A stretch of DNA of 63,911 nucleotides from Methanocorpusculum sp. (GTDB lineage: Archaea > Halobacteriota > Methanomicrobia > Methanomicrobiales > Methanocorpusculaceae): NCBI RefSeq assembly GCF_030655665.1, contig NZ_JAUSPQ010000001.1, forward strand, positions 1 through 63,911, read 5' to 3'. Below, in pieces: positions 28,101 through 34,240 of this stretch; position 1 is the first letter of the stretch, and every line of letters begins with the position of its first letter. Below the pieces are notes generated by a model. It had not been told where the DNA came from. It worked only from the letters and a program-made list of their open reading frames with translations, and made no database searches. Made by a program: the position numbers and the translations under genes.

Positions 28101-29056
28101 ACTATCTAAAAGACAAATTAAAAGATAAACAGCTTGATGGTTTGTTTATTACAGGTGATTTGCGTTATGCAAAAACTGAGGACAGTCCGTTAGAATATAC
28201 AAAAGAAATGGTAGATTTTGTAAAAAAACTGAAGGAAGAACTGAACATTGCTGACGATTGTCTATTTATAGTTCCTGGAAATCATGATCTTCAAAGACGG
28301 GATAAAGATGGATCAGATAAGATATTGAAAGATCGGAATAAAATAATAAAAAAACTGAAAACGACATATTGGCCTAGTTCAGGAAAAATAAATAAGGAAA
28401 TTTTGGAAAAATTAGCCTCTAATCTTAATGAATATGAGCAAATATATAAAGATTTAACTAGTAGAGAATGGGAGGGTGCACCTAAAATGGGTGAGATAAT
28501 AAAGCCACATTTTGTAATTCCAACACCAAAAACAAACATACTGCACTTAAATACAGTTTTAACCATTTCTAATATATATGAGACGGATTTGATTGTCGGT
28601 AGAGAACGTCTAGAGAGGGCATGTGAAAATATAGATACGAATAAACCTACAATCGTATTAGCACATTACCCTTTTGAAGATATTTTAGAAAGTGAACGAA
28701 GGGTGATTGAAACTGACCTGAGAGATAAAGCAAATACCATACTTTATCTTTGTGGTCACAGCCATACAACTGCGCATATATTAATTGCTGCTACGAATGA
28801 GTCTCGCCCAATTCATGAATTCCGTTGTGGAACAAATATGGTTTCGGAGGGTACACCCAACTGGCAACCAGAATTAGTTGTTTATAGTGGTTGTATGGAA
28901 CTATCATCTAAAAGTGGTTATGTAGAGGCATATAAATGGGTTAAGAATTCAAACTGGGTATTGGATACCACATTTTCTTTACCACAAAAATGTGCAGAAG
29001 ATGGAAGAATATATTTTCCAGAGAGTGCAAGAGACGAGAAAGAGAAGTTCCCATAA
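25145..29056 (+). CDS. LRR-Roc-COR GTPase fused to calcineurin-like phosphoesterase
   Basis: 1303 aa, AT-rich and unlike the flanks. Residues about 90-360 are leucine-rich repeats (LTKLRKLDLRENTLTCIPDS units of 23 residues). Residues about 385-560 form a Roc GTPase: P-loop VGEGGVGKTCTLK near 391-403, DFGGQEIYHATHQFF near 443, and G4-like NQCDE near 500. A COR domain with a Cys-rich stretch (PCCCNSECKYEF, about 820) follows. Residues 958-1290 are a metallophosphoesterase: HLSDIHIG near 961, ITGDLRY, PGNHD near 1044, AHYPF and CGHSH near 1204, so all five metal motifs are present. LRR sensing, GTP-driven dimerisation and phosphodiesterase output would suit an immune switch. The function is inferred; there is no partner gene on its strand. 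Confidence 0.93.
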   Translation: MDEQRYIYNLAKILDIPIKEQPYNPSESPTAWLQALPTTINTLGFNKLGYEERADFSEYSTGCIIFSIRNEYIRCLAIYLPTEKHYNNFKNVIFPEINKISELTYLEILYFHSKAFNLPRSIENLSKLKCLDLWGRVQKTLEYGYFKNLSEVQYLYLYGNNLQTFQRTLENIVNNFPNITDLDLRNNHLSSIPESIGKLTKLRKLDLRENTLTCIPDSIGTLTQLKEIYLSKNQISRISPALGKLSELERLDLGGNNLSSQEIQGWIEQLVKLKNLDLRDNALDSIPESFGTLSQLKILNLSNNYGIKTIDDLKPIGEIQQLSQLFLNYTNIRKIPHSFIELNKLFTFQIYETPLLKLLPPEILCQSPKELIRYILDIQQDSKKLNESKLLIVGEGGVGKTCTLKMLTDDDYVFNPHEVSTEGIDIDKWVFTEDGNEYKLNIWDFGGQEIYHATHQFFLSRRSLYLLMWSARSDATAGRVDYWLKTITTLAGNSPIILVINQCDEGQRITPFNIAEYQAKYSQIKDYIKISCKDNISENRMALRECIRKEVKKLPLMEEKWSLKRYGVREELEKCVSSNYIPYEKYKEICQEKLLSDNIDIESLIKQLNDLGIVTYHSNDSELQGYVILAPEWITNAVYSIIDEQQKTLKDRNGILKISDLPKIWTDENQYPKYMYTFLLKMMESFDLVFHIVDNQYLIAELLEAEPLPSPWEFNSKSTRRFNYYYKDYLPAGIMTRFIVRINEFLYTDRHNKKSCWRYGAYLEHNDVQASVKLRETDKTLSIEVCGENGISRKDFLTIIRSHIDTINNDYSNLNVTRNVPCCCNSECKYEFDYDQLLERKQKGKPTAECGFSFDDVSINKLIDDIKDINDYYLNLFDILVRDVKADNDWSRSVRDLLYIEFSGVKKDDAWHFYVKRIIDTLVDQSLSNEDKYANITSITSHITSRETRPFDDPNNYFRWVHLSDIHIGYNEGGISCLDFRKALPNYLKDKLKDKQLDGLFITGDLRYAKTEDSPLEYTKEMVDFVKKLKEELNIADDCLFIVPGNHDLQRRDKDGSDKILKDRNKIIKKLKTTYWPSSGKINKEILEKLASNLNEYEQIYKDLTSREWEGAPKMGEIIKPHFVIPTPKTNILHLNTVLTISNIYETDLIVGRERLERACENIDTNKPTIVLAHYPFEDILESERRVIETDLRDKANTILYLCGHSHTTAHILIAATNESRPIHEFRCGTNMVSEGTPNWQPELVVYSGCMELSSKSGYVEAYKWVKNSNWVLDTTFSLPQKCAEDGRIYFPESARDEKEKFP

Positions 29057-29147
29057 TGCAAGCAAATATATCTGGGTGTAAATATTACTGCATAGTTAAT
29101 AGAACATAATAAGAGAAAAAATAGGGATTCTACTCCCTCTTCCGCTC

Positions 29148-29164
29148 GCAAACCTTCGGTTTGC
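29148..29164. repeat. REP-like hairpin GCAAACC-TTC-GGTTTGC
   Basis: Identical 17-bp hairpin to that at 24133, here flanked by CTCGGCTAAGGCCGCC and a second hairpin (GCCCCTTCGGGGC, about 29176-29190). It lies at the 3' end of the leftward small-gene cassette. Confidence 0.75.
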
Positions 29165-29168
29165 TCGG

Positions 29169-29384
29169 CTAAGGCCGCCCCTTCGGGGCAGCCCGCCGGA
29201 TAAACCGCGGCATCACCCCCCGCTGCCCCTTTGCCGTAAGCCCGTGCCGCTTCAAAGCCGTCTCCACACACTGCCGCGAACACCCCGCCCGAAGCGACAG
29301 CTCCCGGACACTCAGCCCCGCATCCACCAGCTCTTTTAACTTCGTTCTATCAAGTAATTCAGCAAAATCATACCAGTGTTTCAT
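29169..29384 (-). CDS. Small HTH-like protein, 71 aa
   Basis: MKHWYDFAELLDRTKLKELV, then VRELSLRAGCSRQCVETALKRHG, a good helix-turn-helix pattern at residues about 28-50, and a basic tail. The last codons run into the hairpin region, so the natural C-terminus may have been altered by it. It is the last gene of the coupled cassette. Such DNA-recognition segments resemble the end domains of HNH homing endonucleases. Function unknown. Confidence 0.6.
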   Translation of the reverse strand: MKHWYDFAELLDRTKLKELVDAGLSVRELSLRAGCSRQCVETALKRHGLTAKGQRGVMPRFIRRAAPKGRP

Positions 29385-29488
29385 CAGGGGTAACCCCCTT
29401 CTTCGCCACTGGTCTTCAGCCGCAAGGAAAAACCTTGCTCCACTAAGGGCGAACCTGTCGGTTCACCCCGTTCGTACCAGTGCTTCAC
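29384..29488 (-). CDS. Small linking frame, 34 aa
   Basis: A GTG at 29488 overlaps the stop of the 174-aa gene as GTGA, and its TGA overlaps the next ATG as TGATG. It begins VKHWYERGE, nearly repeating the MKHWYDFAE start of the following gene, while its middle translates hairpin DNA (GCAAGGAAAAACCTTGC region). It may be a disrupted first copy of the next gene's start rather than a functional peptide. Confidence 0.3.
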   Translation of the reverse strand: MKHWYERGEPTGSPLVEQGFSLRLKTSGEEGGYP

Positions 29489-29976
29489 GACTTCACCTCA
29501 ATCACATACCCCTTCGGGACCACCCGCTCCGACACATACCGGGAAAACTCCGGTGCCGGAAGCCGCGTCTCCAGATCCTTCAGATTCACCTGCTCATAAT
29601 TCACGATCCGGTCCTTGATCAGCTTCTTCGTCGCATCATACAGGAACTTCTTCGACAGAAGCTTCCCCGCATCCGCCGGCGAAACAAACACCACCTCCGC
29701 AAACAGATCCGGCATCTCCTCGCGAAGCAGAGGAACATTCACGGTCTTGTTCTTCTTCTCCTCCCGCCGGAGAACAAACTCCGCAGACTCAAGACCGCCG
29801 GCTCTGATCTCATCGACCGTCTCCAGAAACCGGGTCTTATACTCCTTCGCCGCCGCTTCCAGCGCCGCCGTCATCTCCTGACAGAAAAACGCATCCGCAT
29901 ACTCCTCGGCAGGGTGAGGAAACGCCGTCTCCAGAATGGAGAGGACACATCCCGACTCCATCTTACCTGTGGGCAT
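29485..29976 (-). CDS. Uncharacterised cassette protein, about 163 aa
   Basis: The ATG at 29976 (MPTGKMESGCVLSIL) overlaps the stop of the zinc-ribbon gene; a longer frame reaches 30009. The protein is mostly helical with a charged centre (FVLRREEKKNKTVNV) and ends YVSERVVPKGYVIEVKS. No motif I can name. GC-rich, with the same base usage as its cassette neighbours, and coupled by 4-bp overlap to the frame downstream. A plasmid or virus origin is likely from context only. Confidence 0.62.
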   Translation of the reverse strand: MPTGKMESGCVLSILETAFPHPAEEYADAFFCQEMTAALEAAAKEYKTRFLETVDEIRAGGLESAEFVLRREEKKNKTVNVPLLREEMPDLFAEVVFVSPADAGKLLSKKFLYDATKKLIKDRIVNYEQVNLKDLETRLPAPEFSRYVSERVVPKGYVIEVKS

Positions 29977-30217
29977 AGTGATCTTCCTCCTGCCGGGCGA
30001 TGGCATCATGCATCTTCCGCAGCGCTATCTTTGACAGCGAGACAAGGTACTCCTCCTTCTCCGAATCGACCCGGAGCATCACCGATCCGCAGACTGGGCA
30101 CCGGATCCTCTTCCGCCGCAGTTCGTCAAGGTCCCGGACCCAGAACTCCTTCGCCTCCACCGCAAAACAGTGCGGACAGGCAAACTTCACCGTGCGCCGA
30201 TACTCGGATCCGTTCAC
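29963..30217 (-). CDS. Zinc-ribbon protein, 84 aa
   Basis: Two cysteine pairs, CPHC (residues about 14-17) and CPVC (about 40-43), separated by EAKEFWVRDLDELRRKRIR, make a four-Cys zinc ribbon. A basic helical tail follows. Its ATG overlaps the HNH gene stop by 4 bp. Probably nucleic-acid binding; function unknown. Confidence 0.7.
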   Translation of the reverse strand: MNGSEYRRTVKFACPHCFAVEAKEFWVRDLDELRRKRIRCPVCGSVMLRVDSEKEEYLVSLSKIALRKMHDAIARQEEDHYAHR

Positions 30218-30741
30218 AGGCCCACCTCCGCATAGGTCCGCCGGGAAACGATTCGGTGTATCGTGGACTTGTTCACGCCAAACTCCGCGGCGAGAAAACG
30301 CGGAGGTTCGCCGTCCGCATACCGTCGTCGGATCTCCCCCGTCTGCTCATCCGTAAAGATCCGCTTTTTTCGCCCGGATAGCGGGTGGTTATTGTCCCAG
30401 AACGGGATCAGCCGAAGGTTTGCGAGCCGGCAGTCCTCGATATTCCCGTTGATGTGGTCGATATGCAGATTCAGATCCACCGGCAGATCGTCCATCGTTC
30501 TGCAGGTCCCGCCGATGTAAACGGCCCGGTGCTTGGTGATGTTCACCCGGAATCCCTTATATCGGCACGGAGTGGAGAGATACCCGTTGTTTTGATAGGA
30601 AAATTTCAGAGGCTTTCCGGTGTTCCGCGAGATGATCTCGCCATTTTCCGCATCGACTCTCCAGGTCCCGGCAAGGATCCGCGAGAGGATCACCCGGTCC
30701 GCGATCCGGAGACCGAGGCAGGGGTTATGCTCCTGCGTCAT
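30214..30741 (-). CDS. HNH endonuclease with C-terminal HTH
   Basis: 175 aa. The central DLNLHIDHINGNIEDCRLAN holds the HNH core (first His-Asp-His and the downstream Asn of the HNH_3 type). The C-terminus FGVNKSTIHRIVSRRTY is a helix-turn-helix that would read DNA. This layout is typical of phage-type homing or free-standing HNH nucleases. The ATG overlaps the upstream stop as ATGA. It is the only gene in the cassette with a clear enzymatic family. Confidence 0.85.
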   Translation of the reverse strand: MTQEHNPCLGLRIADRVILSRILAGTWRVDAENGEIISRNTGKPLKFSYQNNGYLSTPCRYKGFRVNITKHRAVYIGGTCRTMDDLPVDLNLHIDHINGNIEDCRLANLRLIPFWDNNHPLSGRKKRIFTDEQTGEIRRRYADGEPPRFLAAEFGVNKSTIHRIVSRRTYAEVGL

Positions 30742-31163
30742 TCTTCCTCCGGCCGTTCATTCGAGAACGTGATCTTGATGGTAAAGGTTTGACCGTCGAG
30801 GACCCGGTAGGGGAGGGCCTTCTCTTTAAGCTCTTCGAGGATGAGGTGGGCAAAGCGTTCGTGCATCGTGTTGACGATCGCCGCACATTGAATTGTCTTG
30901 GGGATTTCAAGGGAGTTGATGATCAGATCGATAACAGGAGATGCTTCGTAGTCGGTCTGGCTCCATATCCGGTTTTTGGTGTTTCGGTTTTGGGGATCGC
31001 TGGTGCCTGCGGGTCCGAAGGGGCGGACGGTGGGTTTTTCTGGTCTCGGGTCGAATCTGTTTTTGCCTGTTCCCTGAAACTGTTTAGACGCTGGTTTAGG
31101 GCAGGCATGTTTTTCGCGAATGGTTTCGCTGCTTGTGGTTTGTTTCTTTCTGTTCTGTCTCAT
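30738..31163 (-). CDS. Uncharacterised cassette protein, 141 aa
   Basis: The first 70 residues are basic, low-complexity and probably disordered (KKQTTSSETIREKHACPKPA); the last 70 form a compact helical-beta part ending GQTFTIKITFSNERPEEE. No family recognised. Both ends are joined to neighbours by 4-bp overlaps (31160-31163, 30738-30741). Confidence 0.6.
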   Translation of the reverse strand: MRQNRKKQTTSSETIREKHACPKPASKQFQGTGKNRFDPRPEKPTVRPFGPAGTSDPQNRNTKNRIWSQTDYEASPVIDLIINSLEIPKTIQCAAIVNTMHERFAHLILEELKEKALPYRVLDGQTFTIKITFSNERPEEE

Positions 31164-31531
31164 TGTGTGATTCCTGTGATTTTTGCTAAGCGGGGATAGT
31201 TTTCTTTGAACTGTGCAATAACATCGAGGTAGATATCGGGATGTTTTTTCGCGAGGATGTCTGTCCTGTTTTTGAGGGCGAGTCTCGCACTTTCTCTGGT
31301 CTCAAAGAGGTAGAGGAAGGTGTTTTCGCTTTCGATGTCGCCGAAATAGATCTGATAGATGTCCTGGTCTGATGTTGCCGCCGGGTTTTGCTGCCCTATG
31401 CTCGCGATGTTTTCGAGGGCTTTTTCCATGAATCCAACGATCATGCCGGAAGCGTCTTTGCCGAACTGTTCTTTATATTGGTAAAGAAGAGGGGCTTTTG
31501 CTTCGGGGATGTAGACTTTGTAGTCAGGCAT
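31160..31531 (-). CDS. Uncharacterised cassette protein, 123 aa
   Basis: Begins MPDYKVYIPEAKAPLLYQYK and looks like a helical DNA- or protein-binding protein with a central region FLYLFETRESARLALKNR. No known domain is evident. Its ATG at 31531 overlaps the stop (31524-31526) of the small RHH-like gene, keeping the cassette fully coupled. Confidence 0.62.
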   Translation of the reverse strand: MPDYKVYIPEAKAPLLYQYKEQFGKDASGMIVGFMEKALENIASIGQQNPAATSDQDIYQIYFGDIESENTFLYLFETRESARLALKNRTDILAKKHPDIYLDVIAQFKENYPRLAKITGITQ

Positions 31532-31682
31532 CGGTTTCTCCGTGGTCGTTTAGGTGTTTTCTCATGAGACCGAGGATCATTTTGGATGTGTGCGGTCTTT
31601 GGTACTTTCTGGAGAAGGCTTCGAAGGTTTTTCGATCCGGTTCTCCGATGTACATGGTGAATGTCAGTCCTATGTTTTTCAC
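31524..31682 (-). CDS. Small RHH-like protein opening the cassette, 52 aa
   Basis: GTG at 31680-31682 begins VKNIGLTFTMYIGEPDRKTF and the frame ends RKHLNDHGETDA with TGA overlapping the next start. A short strand (GLTFTMYIGEP) followed by two helices (RKTFEAFSRKY, SKMILGLMRKHL) is the ribbon-helix-helix plan of small repressors. An ATG at 31655 is an alternative start. If right, it likely represses its own operon. Confidence 0.5.
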   Translation of the reverse strand: MKNIGLTFTMYIGEPDRKTFEAFSRKYQRPHTSKMILGLMRKHLNDHGETDA

Positions 31683-31739
31683 TTCCTTGTTTGTTCGGTT
31701 TTTGGCAAGTCGTATGACTTACAAGGATAGATGGGTTTT

Positions 31740-32115
31740 GCAGATATTTAATATTAATTATTTGCATCAAATAGTATGTAAATTTGCATATTTTGTGTTT
31801 GAACAGGTATGTGGAAAGGTATGTGTGTATGTAGATATATGTGGTGAAAAAAAAGGATAGGGGGGTAAGGACTACGTCCGTAAGTAAGTAAATACGGGAA
31901 GAAAATTGCTCATCAATCACTTTTTTTTTATAAGTATAGTATGTACTTTGTTTTGTACAGAAGAGAGAGAGAGAGAGAGAGAGAGAAAGCAAAAACACAT
32001 TTGTCTATGTGTGTATGTAAGTACGTCTTTCCTTCCGTCCGGACGTAGTCGGGAGGGAGGTATCGTTTTTTTTTATTTTGTGTATGTAGGTACATGTGTA
32101 GATACATGCATAGTA
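31740..32115. repeat. Iteron-like region with GTATGT repeats and a GA tract
   Basis: Upstream of the cassette the DNA is AT-rich and carries many GTATGT(A/G) repeats (near 31772, 31806, 31815, 31823, 32010, 32083) and their inverses, a (GA)n tract at about 31962-31985, and an 11-bp inverted repeat GACTACGTCCG at 31870-31880 with its complement at 32040-32050. No gene is supported here. Iterated short repeats beside a small RHH-type gene recall plasmid origins or partition sites. Confidence 0.45.
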
Positions 32116-32201
32116 TTTCGCGGTGTTGTGATCCAGAGCGGGAAAAACTGGGGTCTTTATGAGATGTACTTCGATTTCGTGTATGGGAAGGTGCACAAGC
32201 A

Positions 32202-32649
32202 TGAGAAAAAAAACCAACCGCGAATCGGCGCGAATCCGCCCTTCGGGCGAGGCGAATCGGATTTGCTTATCCTCACTTTCGCAACCCAGCTTCGCTGTCT
32301 TGCTCATCCCTTCATCGGGACCGTTCGGGCAAATCCTGTCGGCACCCCAGCGCCTCCCGGGGATTATTTCCTCCCCGTTTCATTTTGAGATTGTCAGAAA
32401 AGAACAATTACCTCATTTAGTAATGCTGAATGAACATCTCACTCAAAGGAGCCGCTGGGGCGGCGACAGGATTTGCCCGAACGGTCCCGATGAAGGGACG
32501 AGCAAGTCGAGGGCGGGGTGAGCCGATAGGCTCGCCCTTAGCTGAGCAAACCGAAGGTTTGCGAGAGACTTGCGAGAGTGAGGATCAGCAAATCCGATTT
32601 TTCTCGCCCGTAGGGCGGATTCGCGCCGATTCGCGGTTGGTTTTTCTCA
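32202..32649. mobile_element. Long inverted-repeat element 1 (non-coding)
   Basis: Left arm 32202-32352 and right arm 32453-32649 are reverse complements with few mismatches: TGAGAAA...ACCAACCGCGAATCGG on the left is matched by CCGATTCGCGGTTGGT...TTTCTCA on the right. The right arm carries about 50-60 extra bp that include a REP-like hairpin (32546-32562). The 100-bp loop has no gene. It could fold into a giant hairpin; I find no transposase, so a MITE-like passenger is the simplest reading. Confidence 0.7.
32546..32562. repeat. REP-like hairpin inside the long-IR element
   Basis: GCAAACC-GAA-GGTTTGC, the reverse complement of the copies at 24133 and 29148, preceded by CTTAGCTGA. It has no counterpart in the left arm, so it was probably inserted after the element formed. 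Confidence 0.75.
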
Positions 32650-32820
32650 GGTTTCTACAATCCAACAAACTCCTTTCCGAATTGGATCCCCACCAACACC
32701 GTGTACCTCCTGCTTAACAAAAGATGGGGTCGCAGATATTCGCAAAGCTCCCAATGAAAAAAAACGCTGCGGGTTCGCTGCGAGGGGTCAAAGACCCGAA
32801 TAAAAGAGGTTGAATACGGA

Positions 32821-33045
32821 TCAGGTTTTCCCCTGTCCTTTTTCCAGGATCTCTTTGATGCATCCAAGAATTAATGGTGAAAACAGGGTCCGGATGCATG
32901 GATCTCTGTAGTCTATCTGGGCCAAAATGCCTCGCTGTGCGTCGGGGTACTGCCATTGGTGGCTCCCCTTCGTCAGATACTGCGGTGTAATTGTTTGGTT
33001 CTTCTGATTCAGATAGGATTCTGCCCCGCTGAGTTTGTGGTCCAT
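32821..33045 (-). CDS. Possible small protein, 74 aa
   Basis: Begins MDHKLSGAESYLNQKNQTIT and ends SPLILGCIKEILEKGQGKT. A TATA-like GTATATAATACC on this strand (about 33101-33112) lies upstream, divergent from the gene at 33142. Residue composition is protein-like in the second half, but two overlapping frames are also open, so this is uncertain. No family recognised. The rest of 32650-33141 shows nothing else. Confidence 0.35.
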   Translation of the reverse strand: MDHKLSGAESYLNQKNQTITPQYLTKGSHQWQYPDAQRGILAQIDYRDPCIRTLFSPLILGCIKEILEKGQGKT

Positions 33046-33115
33046 TGGGGTCTAATGAATACATAGGTTTTTTTGATATTTAATTGCTGTTGTTTTGTAT
33101 TGGTATTATATACTC

Positions 33116-33127
33116 TGGCGTATATAA
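33116..33127 (+). promoter_or_regulatory. TATA box of the 33142 gene (leaderless)
   Basis: GGCGTATATAAG ends about 15 bp before ATG 33142, with the TATA centre about 20-22 bp upstream. This spacing predicts a transcript that starts at or within a few bases of the ATG. The divergent GTATATAATACC about 10 bp further upstream would serve the opposite strand. Confidence 0.55.
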
Positions 33128-33141
33128 GTTTACATACAGAC

Positions 33142-33387
33142 ATGGTTGCAGTGAAAAGTAAGAAGCCTTTGCTGAGCACACGGGTGAGCTGGGAGGTTTA
33201 TGATCGTGTGATCGCTTTGACGAAGGGGGAGAAGCCGCAGTTTGAGTCGATCAGTGATTATCTGACGGCGACGATTTTGACGGATCTTGCACGGAGAGAT
33301 ATGGGGATCGATGCGGAGAAGGCGAAGATGCTTTTGATGCTGCAGGATCCGGAGATCCAGAAGGAGCTGTGCAGAAGGCTGCTGTGA
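33142..33387 (+). CDS. Small RHH-like DNA-binding candidate, 81 aa
   Basis: MVAVKSKKPLLSTRVSWEVYD, then RVIALTKGEKPQFESISDYL and LTDLARRDMGI. A strand (LLSTRVSWEVY) followed by two helices suits a ribbon-helix-helix or CopG-like plasmid regulator. Translation appears leaderless. It is alone between the iteron-like region and a REP cluster. Function inferred. Confidence 0.6.
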   Translation: MVAVKSKKPLLSTRVSWEVYDRVIALTKGEKPQFESISDYLTATILTDLARRDMGIDAEKAKMLLMLQDPEIQKELCRRLL

Positions 33388-33420
33388 GCGGGCCATCCCT
33401 TTAGGGGCGGTCTCAGCCAA

Positions 33421-33518
33421 GCAAGTCATCAGACTTGCGACCAAATCTTTGATTTGCGACTGCGGATCGGCGGCGCAGCCGGCGATCTTAGCCGAGCAAG
33501 TTTTCGAAGGAAACTTGC
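33421..33518. repeat. Cluster of REP-like hairpins
   Basis: GCAAGTC-ATCA-GACTTGC at 33421-33438, an AAATC-TTT-GATTT hairpin next to it (about 33442-33455), and GCAAGTTTTCGAAGGAAACTTGC at 33496-33518. All share the GCAA/TTGC ends and GCGAC or CTTAGCCGAG flanks. The stretch 33388-33625 holds no gene otherwise. Confidence 0.7.
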
Positions 33519-33625
33519 GACTGGATGGGTCGAAGGATTTTGGGATCGGGCCTTAGCCCGGGCAGACTCACGTTCGATCAGCGTAAAAAAAGAACGTGGA
33601 GACCTGATCCGTTTTCTGTCCAGCG

Positions 33626-33958
33626 TTACAGGCTTTGCCCATCAGCAGCTGCCGCAGCAAATCCAAGGGCAAAAATACGGGCGAGGCAGGCATCCCACTC
33701 TATATTGAGCTTTTTTCGCTGCTCTTCGATGCTGTCCATATGTTTTTGCGTGATACAGATCTGCATTGCCGGTATCTCGTCCTGTGGTCGATCGGGATAG
33801 AGCTCAGAATCCCCATAACCTTTTGGAAAAGCCTCTTCTGCTCCCTCGATATGGGATACTTGTTTTTCGTTAAAAACGTAGGTCATTCCTGAAAAATACA
33901 GAACATCTTTCTCGAGAATGGTGAAATCCACTTCTACTTCATTGTCTTTTTCTGACAT
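33626..33958 (-). CDS. Uncharacterised protein, 110 aa
   Basis: I choose ATG 33958 (MSEKDNEVEVDFTILEKDVL), because the TATA sequence GATTTATATT (33981-33990 on this strand) is placed 25-30 bp upstream, giving a leaderless start; a longer frame to 33982 would overlap the TATA box. Acidic, probably a small alpha-beta protein; no family recognised. Its promoter block is repeated at 39557-39640 in inverted orientation. Confidence 0.6.
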   Translation of the reverse strand: MSEKDNEVEVDFTILEKDVLYFSGMTYVFNEKQVSHIEGAEEAFPKGYGDSELYPDRPQDEIPAMQICITQKHMDSIEEQRKKLNIEWDACLARIFALGFAAAAADGQSL

Positions 33959-33980
33959 ATATACAACATCTGCATAGATC

Positions 33981-34063
33981 AATATAAATCCCTAACCGCG
34001 CGGTGCGATAATGCCTCCGCTTTTGGCGGAAACACGGTGCTCAGTGAGAGAGATGGGTTACAA
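33981..34063 (-). repeat. Promoter-containing block, inverted copy of 39557-39640
   Basis: On the reverse strand this reads CCCATCTCTCTCACTGAG, about 25 diverged bases, then GGCATTATCGCACCGCGCGG and TTAGGGATTTATATT. The same order occurs on the forward strand at 39557-39640. It includes the TATA box of the 33958 gene. The two copies face each other across the hsdM-hsdS region. Confidence 0.7.
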
Positions 34064-34240
34064 AAATTGAGGAAAAAGTGGAGAGGATACCATTTTGGAG
34101 AGGATGGCCGGATTTTTGGTTGTGCCGGTATTTTCTCCACCTCGTGCTGAAATTTTCGATTGATTTATTAGAATTGGCATGCAATTTACTGTCATTGTAC
34201 TTCTTTCCAAGAGTATGTAATTTCTTTTTGGAGTAAATCT

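Noticed and set aside
31962-31985. GA dinucleotide tract considered as CRISPR or coding
   Set aside because: Simple microsatellite; no spacer-repeat alternation. No CRISPR array or cas gene was seen in the window.
31906-32388. Plus-strand 160-codon frame across the GA tract and long-IR element
   Set aside because: Codes for GA-tract repeats (RERERERER) and repeat arms; composition is that of the DNA repeats, not a protein.
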